Assembly: GCF_019218635.1 (NCBI RefSeq) | Contig: NZ_JAHUZB010000009.1 | Span: 19,950 to 83,949, forward strand | Reading direction: 5' to 3' | DNA length: 64,000 bases | Source: Enterococcus alishanensis | Lineage (GTDB): Bacteria; Bacillota; Bacilli; Lactobacillales; Enterococcaceae | Shown: positions 8,006 through 16,529 of the stretch, one piece after another | Numbering within the stretch: position 1 is the first letter of the stretch | Layout of the letters: each line of letters starts with the position of its first letter | The notes under the pieces: generated by a model | Told to the model about the DNA's origin: nothing | Database searches by the model: none | The model's input: only the letters and a program-made list of their open reading frames with translations | Made by a program: the position numbers and the translations under genes

Positions 8006-8899
8006 TTGGAAAATACACCTCTTGATTCGGCACTCATATTAAAACAAAAATATCGTAGTCTTCGTGCCGCAGAGCTAGATGAAAAAGAAATTTTGAAGCT
8101 GTTAACCGAATCAACCTTGATTCAAGAAATCTTGTCAGACAAACACAGAACAGACACCTTTACAGGCTTACGAAAAATTGAATTTTTATTAGCTGAACTT
8201 TCAGAAATTCCTTATTTTGAAAAATTACCAGAGGTACAAGTACTTCTGAAAACTCTCTACGAATACACCGCTACAGCAGATGGATACTCTTTAACAGGAC
8301 AGTCAAAAGGCATTTTGGCATGCCATCAAGCAATTTGTACGTTGATCTTTATTCGAGCAAACGAGCAAGCCTGGGCTAAAAAAGGGATTGATTGGATAAT
8401 TAACTACTTGCCTTTTGCAAAAAATGAAGCAACGACCTGGCAAGAAACCGATTTATTTGAGCGTTTTGGCTGTGTTGGTAATACGCCTTGTTATGATGGA
8501 CTAGTAAAATCAGTCAAGGCATTGTCTGAATATCGTCAAAAATTTCCATCCGATCCTATCTTAGCTGAAAAACTTACTCAAGGCTTAAATTATATTATGA
8601 AGCACAGAGTGATTTTCCATCAGGACTCCGACGATTATTTATATGATGATTTGATCACGCTGTTTTATCCTTATCCCTATAGAACGAATATCATTGAAGT
8701 CTTAAGCCTGCTCAAAAAAGAAAATCTTTTGAAGGACCCACAATGTCAGGATGCAATTGCCTTTATTAAAAATAAAGAGCTTGTTAATGGCGGTTGGCAG
8801 GCAGAAAAAATTTTTATGAAAAGTTCTTGGATTCCTTTTGATGCGATGAAGAGAAAAGGAAATTGGATTACTGATGAAATTAATTGGATTTTAAGTTAA
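8006..8899 (+). CDS. Terpenoid-cyclase-like helical repeat protein, unknown function
   Basis: About 297 residues, predicted all-helical. It contains YTATADGYSLTGQSKGILACHQAICTLIFIRANE, a GCVGNTPCYDGLVKSVKAL segment and a final KELVNGGWQAEKIFM, resembling prenyltransferase/squalene-oxidase-type repeat proteins (alpha-alpha toroid), with no cyclase DxDD motif. An enzymatic role cannot be claimed. The open frame extends to 7862, but that part lies over the promoter. TTG 8006, with GGAG nine bases upstream, is the best start. It stands alone. Confidence 0.6.
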   Translation: MENTPLDSALILKQKYRSLRAAELDEKEILKLLTESTLIQEILSDKHRTDTFTGLRKIEFLLAELSEIPYFEKLPEVQVLLKTLYEYTATADGYSLTGQSKGILACHQAICTLIFIRANEQAWAKKGIDWIINYLPFAKNEATTWQETDLFERFGCVGNTPCYDGLVKSVKALSEYRQKFPSDPILAEKLTQGLNYIMKHRVIFHQDSDDYLYDDLITLFYPYPYRTNIIEVLSLLKKENLLKDPQCQDAIAFIKNKELVNGGWQAEKIFMKSSWIPFDAMKRKGNWITDEINWILS

Positions 8900-9002
8900 G
8901 TTGAGGAGAATGGCTATTAGACATAAGTGCATCTTTTTTAAAATTAGTTGCTCCTTATCCATCTATCTCGTTAGCCGCTCACTTATACAATTTTTCATAT
9001 GA

Positions 9003-9008
9003 TATAAT
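9003..9008 (+). promoter_or_regulatory. -10 box upstream of the membrane protein at 9033
   Basis: TATAAT 25 bases before the start codon. The ribosome binding site TTAGGAGA follows. Confidence 0.4.
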
Positions 9009-9032
9009 ATTTCAAAAAGTTAGGAGACTACC

Positions 9033-9434
9033 ATGATTACTATCTCAATCTTTATCATATCAATGTTTTTTGTGGTACTAGCCCTGATATTTTTTGGAAT
9101 CTTTCTTTCTATCAGTGGAATAGTAACTGGAACCACAACGCTATTTTTAAAAAATAAAACAGCAAAACCTTTTTTTGGTATCTTCTCAGCTATTCTTTTT
9201 TTAGCAGGACTCGTTATGTTATTACCTTTTTCTCTCGGGTATCTTGCTCCCATTGCAGTTACTACTTTATTGATTATTCTATGTATATCTATTTCAATCC
9301 TTGCAATCGTTGGAATTTTCTTCTCTAAGCGGTTAGATACCTTACTACTTAAAACCCTCCTGATAGGTGTCTATATGTTAATAATCATTTTATCGCTATC
9401 CTGCTTGTTCTTTTTTCTCTTTTTCTTGATATAA
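9033..9434 (+). CDS. Four-helix membrane protein, unknown
   Basis: 133 residues, nearly all hydrophobic, with four predicted membrane helices and a short basic loop (FLKNKTAKPF). TTAGGAGA is correctly spaced before ATG 9033, and a TATAAT box lies upstream. No family is recognised. The phenylalanine-rich C-terminus ends directly in the membrane. Confidence 0.55.
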   Translation: MITISIFIISMFFVVLALIFFGIFLSISGIVTGTTTLFLKNKTAKPFFGIFSAILFLAGLVMLLPFSLGYLAPIAVTTLLIILCISISILAIVGIFFSKRLDTLLLKTLLIGVYMLIIILSLSCLFFFLFFLI

Positions 9435-9548
9435 TTACTAACGCTTAATTTACGCTTTGATCCATACTTATGAATCCTAGAAACTTTTCATGATTTATTT
9501 CATTACTAGAACTAAAAACTGGTAAAATATCCTAAAAAGGGGAATCCT

Positions 9549-9731
9549 ATGCAGAATTTCTATGTCCTATTTAGTTTTATTTGTACATTTGGCATTATAT
9601 TAATGATTATTACATTCTTTAAAGACTATAAAAGACTCACAGTATTACAAAAAGCTTCACTTATTCTCATTTCAATTGGTGGCTTAGCACCAATGATTTT
9701 AGGGACTATCCAAGGATTTTTGGCTCATTAA
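9549..9731 (+). CDS. Small two-helix membrane protein, unknown
   Basis: 60 residues with two hydrophobic helices flanking a basic loop (FFKDYKRLTVLQKAS). AAAAGGGGA precedes the ATG and a terminator follows immediately, supporting a real small gene. No family is recognised; similar short proteins are common in lactic acid bacteria. Confidence 0.55.
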   Translation: MQNFYVLFSFICTFGIILMIITFFKDYKRLTVLQKASLILISIGGLAPMILGTIQGFLAH

Positions 9732-9755
9732 CAGCTCTTATGGGCTGTTTTTTTG
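9730..9755 (+). terminator. Terminator after the small membrane protein
   Basis: ACAGCTC-TTAT-GGGCTGT hairpin followed by eight T. Confidence 0.75.
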
Positions 9756-9862
9756 TATCTTAAATTGACAAAATGCAACATAAAAATGACTCATAACTGT
9801 AACCCATATAAAATAGGTTTGTTGAAAACACTATTAAGAAGAATCTATGACTGAAATCGAAT

Positions 9863-9901
9863 AAAAAAGTAGGCAACAATTTATGTTAGCCTACTTTTTA
9901 A
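9863..9901. terminator. Bidirectional terminator
   Basis: AAAAAGTAGGC and GCCTACTTTTT form an 11-bp stem with T runs on both sides. On the minus strand it directly follows the stop of the decayed gene at 9908. Confidence 0.75.
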
Positions 9902-9907
9902 AATCCA

Positions 9908-10092
9908 TTAGATTTGTTTTAAAGTATCTCCTATTTTGTCAACACTCATGTCCTGATGATTATTAGGAACTGTAATATTATCTATAAAAGAAAAAGCTTT
10001 GGGATATCTTCTTTCATGTCATTTGAATTTATTGCCTCTTCACTTTCATATAAGAGGACTTTCGATTTAACTAGTACCTGATAATTATTCAC
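9908..10092 (-). pseudogene. Frameshifted gene remnant, unknown family
   Basis: On the minus strand, from about 10092, a frame reads NNYQVLVKSKVLLYESEEAI, then NSNDMKEDIPKLF, and then hits a stop. Shifting by one base at the T-rich site gives SFIDNITVPNNHQDMSVDKI, then GDTLKQI and a stop at 9908-9910. The two parts join smoothly, and a terminator lies directly after the second stop. This looks like the C-terminal part of a real protein broken by a frameshift (inference). The family is not recognised. Confidence 0.4.
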
Positions 10093-10123
10093 ATTGTTAT
10101 ATATCTTTTAAGATTTTTTTCAG

Positions 10124-10354
10124 TTAAGCTTTGCTAAATCTTTTTAGTTTTCTCAGTACAATCGCTATCAGACAAAAAATTATTCCTAATAACATTAAAC
10201 TGTTTTCTAACGGTTGATTGGTTTTTGGTAGCGAACCTTGATAAACTTTTACCTCGCGAAATGTTTGCGTTGATTTTCTCACATTCGATTCTGGCAAACC
10301 TGCATCAGTTGGTGCAACACCTAATGTGCCACGAACCTCAATTTGGCTGTCCAT
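10124..10354 (-). CDS. Small LPXTG-type surface protein lacking a signal peptide
   Basis: 76 residues. The C-terminal half is a sortase-sorting signal of variant form: LPKTN, a hydrophobic stretch (SLMLLGIIFCLIAIVLR) and a positive tail. The N-terminus begins DSQIEVRGTLGVAPTDAG, like the mature start of small LPXTG proteins in enterococcal surface clusters, but no signal peptide precedes it in any upstream frame. AGAGGGGGC precedes the ATG. Either the gene lost its 5' end or the protein is not exported. The segment resembles VEVEGTLGIDNTDPTAP in the upstream secreted protein. Confidence 0.6.
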   Translation of the reverse strand: MDSQIEVRGTLGVAPTDAGLPESNVRKSTQTFREVKVYQGSLPKTNQPLENSLMLLGIIFCLIAIVLRKLKRFSKA

Positions 10355-10382
10355 CCTGTTGCCCCCTCTTAAAAAATGCTAA

Positions 10383-11003
10383 TTACCATTTAATTGGAAC
10401 AAATTTCAAACTAAGATCATACGTTTCAGTGATGGTTGCTTGTGATGATCCTGCTGTAAAATTACCATCATAGTTAAATGTTAATTCTTGAGACTGTCCA
10501 GTTGGTCCAGCATTAACTAATCGACCTTCGCTATTTGCCAATTCTCCTAAAGAAGTTGTTGTTAATACTCCAGAATTTCCATCCGTAATTACTGGTACTG
10601 TTACTGCTGTGGATGTTTTCAAGTCTAAATCTAAATCAGTAGCAGTAATCCCTCCAGCGGATTTTGTAGTAAATCTTTCTGCAGAAACGGTTACTGGTCG
10701 ACCAGAATTATTTTTTACAGTATAGGTTGGAGAAGATACACTACCTGATGAACCAACACTATAGAAAATTGTTTTCATTGGGACGGTGACATTGACCCAT
10801 TTTTTGTCTCCTTCGTCAATCGGTGCTGTAGGATCCGTATTGTCTATTCCCAAAGTACCCTCTACTTCAACTGTCGTATCATTTTGATCAATGACCGTTT
10901 TTAGACCTGTGCTAGGATCATCGGTGGTTTCAGTTGCTGATACCCCCGCCGTAAATCCTAGCACTCCTGAAAACAATACAACACCTGTTAAAAATTTCTT
11001 CAT
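10383..11003 (-). CDS. Secreted beta-rich surface protein, unknown
   Basis: 206 residues from ATG 11003 (AAAGGAGCG upstream; eight extra codons are possible). A clear signal peptide (MKKFLTGVVLFSGVLGFTAG, then VSA) is followed by an acidic linker and a beta-rich domain with VNVTVPMKTIFYS, SPTYTVKNNSGRPVTVSAERF and a final TYDLSLKFVPIKW. No WxL motif or sorting signal is visible. It is probably a structural component of the surface complex encoded by this cluster, perhaps held by the membrane-anchored or LPKTN-type partner (inference). Confidence 0.65.
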   Translation of the reverse strand: MKKFLTGVVLFSGVLGFTAGVSATETTDDPSTGLKTVIDQNDTTVEVEGTLGIDNTDPTAPIDEGDKKWVNVTVPMKTIFYSVGSSGSVSSPTYTVKNNSGRPVTVSAERFTTKSAGGITATDLDLDLKTSTAVTVPVITDGNSGVLTTTSLGELANSEGRLVNAGPTGQSQELTFNYDGNFTAGSSQATITETYDLSLKFVPIKW

Positions 11004-11031
11004 TGTAAAACGCTCCTTTTTTGTCATTATA

Positions 11032-11577
11032 TTATTGAACCATTAAGGTCAACACTGATTGAACTTCCCCTTGTTTCTTTTTTGAATCTGGATCATACAC
11101 CTTGAAGGTTGCTGTAGCTGGATAATCTCCTGGCTGCAGTTCCTTTTCTAGCTTGGCTGTTTGGATTTCTTCGCCTGGCTGAATGGCTCCAGAATTATAA
11201 ACTACTTCATTAGTCTCATCGATTGTGACAACCACACTAACTGGTTGGGCGTTGCTAGGTGGATTTTGAATCGCTAAATTCCCTGTCATATTAGTGCTAT
11301 CAATCGTGGCTTCTGAAACAATTCGCATGTTAAATTGACTTTTATCTATATTTGATTGAGCAAATTCCGCAATTTCTTTTTCTGTCATCCTAGAAGCATC
11401 CTTACCATCTGGCAAAAAATCCCCTGCGATAATATTTGCTGGGACTTCCTGAGTTTTGAAAAAATGATCATAAACTACGTAACCTGCAGCTAACAACAAT
11501 AGTAATAATAATAAAAGCAAGTATTTTTTTTTCTTAGCGTCATCTTGCTTCTCAGTTTGTTGATTGGTATGTTCCAT
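11032..11577 (-). CDS. Membrane-anchored extracellular protein of a surface cluster
   Basis: 181 residues. An N-terminal basic segment (KQDDAKKKKY) precedes a leucine-rich transmembrane helix, residues 19-36. The outside part ends in an immunoglobulin-like domain: GNLAIQNPPSNAQPVSVVV, then DETNEVVYNSGAIQPGEEI, LQPGDYPATATFKVYDPDS and VQSVLTLMVQ. It has a stalk-plus-beta-sandwich form. I recall the same arrangement in Firmicute surface-protein clusters, but the function is unknown. AGGAGG lies upstream; it is 9 bp after the large adhesin gene and in the same operon. Confidence 0.6.
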   Translation of the reverse strand: MEHTNQQTEKQDDAKKKKYLLLLLLLLLLAAGYVVYDHFFKTQEVPANIIAGDFLPDGKDASRMTEKEIAEFAQSNIDKSQFNMRIVSEATIDSTNMTGNLAIQNPPSNAQPVSVVVTIDETNEVVYNSGAIQPGEEIQTAKLEKELQPGDYPATATFKVYDPDSKKKQGEVQSVLTLMVQ

Positions 11578-11586
11578 GTTTTCCTC

Positions 11587-13743
11587 CTAAGGATTGGTAT
11601 GACTAATTTTAAAATTGACTTGATAATTGACTTGTTTTTCTATATAAAACGAGCCTGTATAACCGCCTAAAAAACTTAAATTGGCTTTTGAATTAGTTTC
11701 AAAATAAGGACTCAACTCTAAAGTCTGACCAGCGCCATCATTAGCCATTGACCAAGTGGTATTGGTATTACTTAACGCAGCTAAAATATCCAATTGTAAT
11801 AAACCTTCATCACCAGATAATGTTTCCACCAAACGAATCGTAGAATCACTGTTTGCTCCAGTCGTTACTTTAGTCATAGTGATATAGGTTGGCACATTGC
11901 TATAACTTTCTAAAAAATAGTCATTTTTTTTAGTAATTAAAGGTCCATCATCACTTAGAAAAGACAGAGCCATCGGAAAAACAGTTGAGATATGTTTTGG
12001 TACTTCCACCACATTTTCTTTCCACAAGGTTGAACCTGATCCACCGTTACTGGTACCAGATACGCGACCATAAATATAATAATTTTGTGCCAGTACATCA
12101 TCTAAAGTTCCTCTCGTAGCTGAATCGCTACTAGAAAAATCCTCTCCAGTAAAGGTATAGACGCCATCAGGTTTGGTTTGATTATTAAAATCATTAGTTA
12201 AAGTCGTTTGATCCAAGCGACCATCACTGTCGGAATATGGTGTTTTTGACAAAATAAATTCCGTTCTAAATGTCCAACCATTCACTAAGTTAGTCTGAAA
12301 ATCTTGTACATCGCTTAATACTTGGCTTAATCTATTCCCAACAGTAGAGCTAGCCGAAACACCATAAATCGACATAGCGGGATCATATTTTATCCAGCTT
12401 TTATTTTGATAATTGGTACTATCAAAAGTGACACGATTGTTTGGCGAAACTGCCGACTGTACCACACTATTATTAGTAATTGCTTGATAAAGACTGGTGC
12501 CTGTATTAGTGATAGTGATGCTCCCGGCACTAATCGGACTGCTGAAATTGTTCGCGTCTTCTGTTTTACCAACATAAAAACTGGCAGGATCAGTCGCAGA
12601 TACATTTAACTTTTTCATATTAATTGCTCTGCTTTTAGTCAGATATTCAAAGCTAGAGCCTTCAGCAAGTCTCATATCAAGTGCAGCAGAAGCCACTAAT
12701 ACATTGGATTGGGCGCCCGCACGATCACGCACTTTATAGATAAACTTTGCATTATCTTCTAAAATAAGTTTTTGATTCACCGTTGCTGCTCCATAATAAA
12801 ACATATAAACTCTAGAAGAATTCATATCCAAGACAGCATTCTTTTCAACAGTTACGGTTAAATCCCCTGCGCCATACATATAAAAGAATGCGTGATTTTC
12901 GTAAGTATAATTTGAAATATTGGTTTGACTGCCTTGCTTGAAATTCACATAACGAAAACCTTCCACAAATTCCCCACCATAGGCTGGACTAGTATTAGGA
13001 CTGTTGTAGCTACTTGTCCCACTGATATTTAACGTACAATAGCCAGCTGCAGCAAAGAAAGGCTGAGAACCCCTTTGAATGTTATAGTTAATATTTTCAA
13101 CATTCAGCGTTGTACTTGCGCTAAGAACTCTGACAAATCCGTAATAAGTATTTTGAGAGTAGCTATCTGATCCTAGATTTAAATTTTTAAGCGTAATGGT
13201 TAGACCACTTGTACCAGTTTTAAACATTGTGCCATTAGCTACAGCCGAATAATTTAAATACCAATAATTTTCAGGTGTGCTAGGTTGCGAAGGATCTTTT
13301 ATACCATTTATTTCAGTGTTTCTATTGAAAGCTAAATCTGCTGAATTACTTTCATTGACAAGAATATCTGCTAGTAATTGAATATATTTAATGTTGGTCA
13401 CAGAATCCACGTTGCCACTCTTAATTGCGCTTTTCAGTTCACTATAACTAGAGACTGTAAAAGGATTATTCTCTGATCCATCCCCTCCCATTGCTTGCGG
13501 GTCAATACTATCTGTAGTTATGTTATCTTTATTTTCTTCATCTGAAGAACTAGACTGGGTCTCTTCTTCGATAACAGCCTCCACCCACTGACTTGTTTCT
13601 GACTGATTCGTTTCTGCTGGATTATTTATTTCTTCAGTGGTCCGTAATGTCTCCAAATCATCTACTTTATTCTCAACAGCAAGTACGTTTGATACCCCTA
13701 CAAAAGAAAAAAGCAAGAGAGTTAAATAAAGTATTTTCCTCAC
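11587..13743 (-). CDS. Pectate-lyase-like adhesin domain surface protein
   Basis: 718 residues with an N-terminal signal peptide (MRKILYLTLLLFSFVGVSNV, then LA) and a Ser/Glu-rich spacer to about residue 85. GDGSENNPFTVSSYSELKSA opens a right-handed beta-helix region (residues about 88-460) of the kind annotated as pectate-lyase-like adhesive domain. The remainder is beta-rich, ending FYIEKQVNYQVNFKISHTNP. There is no sorting signal, so retention probably depends on partners. GTG 13743 is used, with GGGGG upstream. It is the first gene of the operon; a promoter is seen at 13831-13859. Confidence 0.7.
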   Translation of the reverse strand: MRKILYLTLLLFSFVGVSNVLAVENKVDDLETLRTTEEINNPAETNQSETSQWVEAVIEEETQSSSSDEENKDNITTDSIDPQAMGGDGSENNPFTVSSYSELKSAIKSGNVDSVTNIKYIQLLADILVNESNSADLAFNRNTEINGIKDPSQPSTPENYWYLNYSAVANGTMFKTGTSGLTITLKNLNLGSDSYSQNTYYGFVRVLSASTTLNVENINYNIQRGSQPFFAAAGYCTLNISGTSSYNSPNTSPAYGGEFVEGFRYVNFKQGSQTNISNYTYENHAFFYMYGAGDLTVTVEKNAVLDMNSSRVYMFYYGAATVNQKLILEDNAKFIYKVRDRAGAQSNVLVASAALDMRLAEGSSFEYLTKSRAINMKKLNVSATDPASFYVGKTEDANNFSSPISAGSITITNTGTSLYQAITNNSVVQSAVSPNNRVTFDSTNYQNKSWIKYDPAMSIYGVSASSTVGNRLSQVLSDVQDFQTNLVNGWTFRTEFILSKTPYSDSDGRLDQTTLTNDFNNQTKPDGVYTFTGEDFSSSDSATRGTLDDVLAQNYYIYGRVSGTSNGGSGSTLWKENVVEVPKHISTVFPMALSFLSDDGPLITKKNDYFLESYSNVPTYITMTKVTTGANSDSTIRLVETLSGDEGLLQLDILAALSNTNTTWSMANDGAGQTLELSPYFETNSKANLSFLGGYTGSFYIEKQVNYQVNFKISHTNP

Positions 13744-13830
13744 AATCTTTCATCCCCCCTATTCAAAAAATACTTTTTATCAAAGTATTAAGACAATGTT
13801 GTTAACCCCAAACATTATCTTTTCATAAGA

Positions 13831-13859
13831 ATTATATTATTAATTTTAATGTAAATCAA
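13831..13859 (-). promoter_or_regulatory. Promoter of the pectate-lyase-like surface cluster
   Basis: On the minus strand TTGATT (13859-13854) and TATAAT (13836-13831) are separated by 17 bp, about 90 bp before the GTG start. Confidence 0.55.
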
Positions 13860-14132
13860 TATAAATTAATGTATTTGATATAAAACGTGCGTTATATTTA
13901 GAAGATATCCTTTATAAAAGTGCTTGATAACCGTAACAAGTTATAGATATATAATTTCTCCCCTTTAATAGATTCTTTGAAAATAGCTGACGGTTTACAA
14001 TCATTTAAGTGTGTGCACATTTATGCAATCGATTGGCTCAATCCCAGTGAATCTCTTACTATTTTCCCATTTAACTTAATGTCGATTTTAAATGCTAGAC
14101 TTAGAAGAATTCCAAAAAGAGAGGACGAGATT
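13860..14132. other. Intergenic region, nothing firm
   Basis: AT-rich. One open plus-strand frame (from 13977) runs into the aldo/keto reductase remnant but has no ribosome binding site and no recognisable sequence, so it is not called. Confidence 0.3.
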
Positions 14133-14135
14133 ATG

Positions 14136-14300
14136 ATGGTGAAGATTGTATTAAATAACGGATTGTAGATGAATTGATTAGGTTGTGGTGTGTTTCAACT
14201 AGAGGATTTGGCAGAATGTGGGCAAGCTGTTTTAGCTGCCTGTAAAACAGGATATCGCTTAATTGATACAGCCAGTGCTTATCGAAATAAAGTGGAGTAA
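14136..14300 (+). pseudogene. Aldo/keto reductase N-terminal remnant
   Basis: One frame reads MVKIVLNNGL-stop-MN-stop-LGCGVFQLEDLAECGQAVLAA, then CKTGYRLIDTASAYRNKVE and a stop. This is the N-terminal pattern of aldo/keto reductases (LNNGxxMPxLGxGVFQ and GYRLIDTAxxYxNE, containing the catalytic Asp and Tyr). Two in-frame stops and the loss of everything after about residue 54 make it a dead fragment. Confidence 0.75.
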
Positions 14301-14309
14301 ACCTGATTC

Positions 14310-14346
14310 ATCCTCCTTCAGAAATTTTTGAGGGAGGATTTTTTTA
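14310..14346 (+). terminator. Terminator after the aldo/keto reductase remnant
   Basis: ATCCTCC and GGAGGAT arms with an A/T-rich loop and eight T following. Probably the original terminator of the lost gene. Confidence 0.7.
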
Positions 14347-14504
14347 TCTTTCGTTTCGTAAAGAAAACATACATGATTATTTCTTGCTTTTTACTTTTTT
14401 AAGGAATTTGATTAATAGAGCTAAAAATTTACGGATATTTAGTTCTTGTATTTACATTTTATAAGTAAAACACTAGAATATTTAAAAAAGAACGGAGAAA
14501 TATT

Positions 14505-14945
14505 ATGGATGCAATTGATTTACTTATTATTGCCGAATTGAAGGAAAACAGCCGTCAATCTGCCTCACAAATTAGCAAAAAAATACACATGTCTGTCCCT
14601 TCTGTATCTGAAAGAATTAAAAAGTTAGAAGCTAGCGGTGTTATCGAAAAGTACACTATCAAAATCAATCGTAAGAAAAATGACGAGAATTTGATGGCCT
14701 TTATCTTAGTAAATTTGGATCGAAATAAAAAAACCGAAAACTTCAAAAAGCTGATTAGTGCCCATCCAGCCGTTTTAGAATGCCATCATATTGCTGGTTC
14801 CTCTGATTTTATTTTAAAAATTGTTTTGAAAGACACCGATGCTCTAGATGATTTTTTAGGCAATTCACTAGGTTCGATAACGGGCGTCGTTAGTTCAAAT
14901 ACCATCATTGTACTGAAAACTCTAAAAGAGGAACTAAATACATGA
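14505..14945 (+). CDS. Lrp/AsnC-family regulator
   Basis: 146 residues. The N-terminal helix-turn-helix (DAIDLLIIAELKENSRQSAS, ISKKIHMSVPSVSERIKKLEASGVIEKYTIKIN) is followed by the RAM ligand-binding domain (AFILVNLDR, HPAVLECHHIAGSSDFILKIVLKDTDALDDFL). Family members respond to amino acids. AACGGAGAAA precedes the ATG. Its stop overlaps the LysE-type gene by four bases, so it probably controls export of the amino acid it senses (the LysG/LysE logic; the ligand is unknown). Confidence 0.85.
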   Translation: MDAIDLLIIAELKENSRQSASQISKKIHMSVPSVSERIKKLEASGVIEKYTIKINRKKNDENLMAFILVNLDRNKKTENFKKLISAHPAVLECHHIAGSSDFILKIVLKDTDALDDFLGNSLGSITGVVSSNTIIVLKTLKEELNT

Positions 14946-15565
14946 CCCCTCGGATAAACCCTGCCCTTCTAACCGGTTTGCGTTTTGGCATGATCTTACA
15001 ATTAGCGATTGGTCCGGTGGCTTTTATGATCTTAAATACCTCAGCCTCAAAAGGTTTCCTAGCGGGATTACAAATTATGATCGCTGCCGCATTAGTTGAT
15101 AGCTTATTTATCTTACTATCTTTTTTAGGTATTTCAGCAGTGATTGAACGACCTAAAATAAAAATCCTCTTCAAAATAAGTAGCAGTATCATTTTAAGTC
15201 TTTTTGGAATGAATCTTGTCTTAAGTTTTTTTCAAATTTCACTGATACCTAACATTTCGCTTTTTTCTGAATTAACAGCGACTAGTCCTTTTGTTAACGG
15301 ACTTCTTTTGACGGCTTCTAATCCGTTGACGATTATTTTTTGGGGTAGTATCTTATCAAAACAAATCATTGAAAATAACTACACTAAACGGCAACTTTGT
15401 CTATTTGCTGCCGGTTGTGTTTTAGCAACTATTGTTTTTTTAACCTTTGTTGCAATTCTGGGAACACTGTTGAATAATTTTCTTCCTGAAAAAATATTGA
15501 AGCTGTTAAATATTTTTATCGGTGTTCTATTGATATTCTTGGGAATAAAGCTTCTACGTGATTAA
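14942..15565 (+). CDS. LysE-family amino acid exporter
   Basis: 207 residues with six hydrophobic helices. The N-terminal LRFGMILQLAIGPVAFMILN contains the conserved GxxxxxxxGP pattern of LysE/RhtB exporters, followed by GLQIMIAAALVDSLFILLS. The central NGLLLTASNPLTIIFWGSI matches the conserved NP-x-x-x-x-FW region. It exports amino acids or derivatives; the substrate cannot be deduced. It starts within the ATGA overlap with the Lrp-type gene. Confidence 0.85.
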   Translation: MTPRINPALLTGLRFGMILQLAIGPVAFMILNTSASKGFLAGLQIMIAAALVDSLFILLSFLGISAVIERPKIKILFKISSSIILSLFGMNLVLSFFQISLIPNISLFSELTATSPFVNGLLLTASNPLTIIFWGSILSKQIIENNYTKRQLCLFAAGCVLATIVFLTFVAILGTLLNNFLPEKILKLLNIFIGVLLIFLGIKLLRD

Positions 15566-15606
15566 TTTCGTGATAAACTTTAGTAACTATTAAAAAGGAG
15601 ACTACT

Positions 15607-16185
15607 ATGGAAAAAGAATACTTAATTGCTGCTTGCACCGGACAAGCGATCGATATAAAAAAAGGACAACAAATAACAATTATTGATGTTGAAGGAGGTC
15701 AAGTTGCTGATTTCTTTGCCGAAAACACTGCTGACCAAAATGAATTTTTATCGACTGCAGTCACAATTGATTGTAATGAATCCATTCGTTTAAATATAAA
15801 TGATACGATTTATTCAAACCTCTATACGCCAATGTTCACCGTTATTTATGATGAAGTAGGTCAACACGATTTATTGTTTCCTTGCTGTCGCCCAGAAATG
15901 TATGACTTTTTTTATCAAAATGGCGCCAATCATCCTAATTGTTTCGACAATATCAACAAAAGCTTAGGTGAAAACCGACTGATTATTCAGCCACTTAATT
16001 TATTCATGTATACAACCATCGACGACAAAGGAAAAATAACTATCCACAAACCACTTTCCAAAGCTGGCAGTAAAATTATTTTAGAAGCCAAAATGGATAT
16101 GAAAATTGCCGTAGCTGCCTGTAGCGTTTCAGAAGCTGACACTAACGGTCGAAAAAACTCTCCGCTAAAAATAACTGTTAACTAA
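15607..16185 (+). CDS. DUF1989 / urea-carboxylase-associated family protein
   Basis: 192 residues with the family pattern: GQAIDIKKGQQITIIDVEGGQVADFFAEN, STAVTIDCNESIRLNINDTIYSNLYTPMFTV, the cysteine-containing HDLLFPCCRPEMYDFFY, HPNCFDNINKSL and PLNLFMYTTID. Relatives sit beside urea carboxylase or aminomethyltransferase-like genes and may bind a metal through Cys and His; the reaction is not settled. AAAGGAG is upstream. It is 41 bp after the exporter and probably in the same operon, suggesting a link to nitrogen-compound metabolism or export. Confidence 0.75.
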   Translation: MEKEYLIAACTGQAIDIKKGQQITIIDVEGGQVADFFAENTADQNEFLSTAVTIDCNESIRLNINDTIYSNLYTPMFTVIYDEVGQHDLLFPCCRPEMYDFFYQNGANHPNCFDNINKSLGENRLIIQPLNLFMYTTIDDKGKITIHKPLSKAGSKIILEAKMDMKIAVAACSVSEADTNGRKNSPLKITVN

Positions 16186-16224
16186 TTTAAAACCACTTCA
16201 ATATCACAAAAAGGAGCGCTAATT

Positions 16225-16347
16225 ATGATTCTGACAATTCTCGGTATCCTGATTTTAGTTAGTCCGATTGCTTATCTTCCTCAGCTATATATAGATAAAG
16301 CAAACACTGGATTTAATTTCCCTCCTTTTTTACTGAAGTATTTCTAG
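16225..16347 (+). pseudogene. Truncated PQ-loop (SemiSWEET-like) membrane protein
   Basis: 40 codons: MILTILGILILVSPIAYLPQ, LYIDKANTGFNF and a short tail. SPIAYLPQL with a following TG resembles the first helix and PQ motif of PQ-loop/SemiSWEET transporters, which need about 85-90 residues. No other frame continues the protein. AAAGGAGCG precedes the ATG. Probably a truncated fourth member of the Lrp-LysE-DUF1989 operon. Confidence 0.45.
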
Positions 16348-16529
16348 CAAAACCAAAATGCATCTTCCACTCCACCTATCACCTCTAAAAATTTACCTTC
16401 AAAAAACCAGCCCAACTTACTTTTTTCACTTCTTTTTTACATTTGTTTATAAACTGTTTAACTTTTCTTACCATTTTATTTGTAATTAACCGTTAGACTA
16501 AGCATGTGTTAGAGAGGTAAGTGAAAAGT

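Noticed and set aside
13977..14168. Open frame of 63 codons before the aldo/keto reductase remnant
   Set aside because: No ribosome binding site or family resemblance; it merely runs into the remnant.
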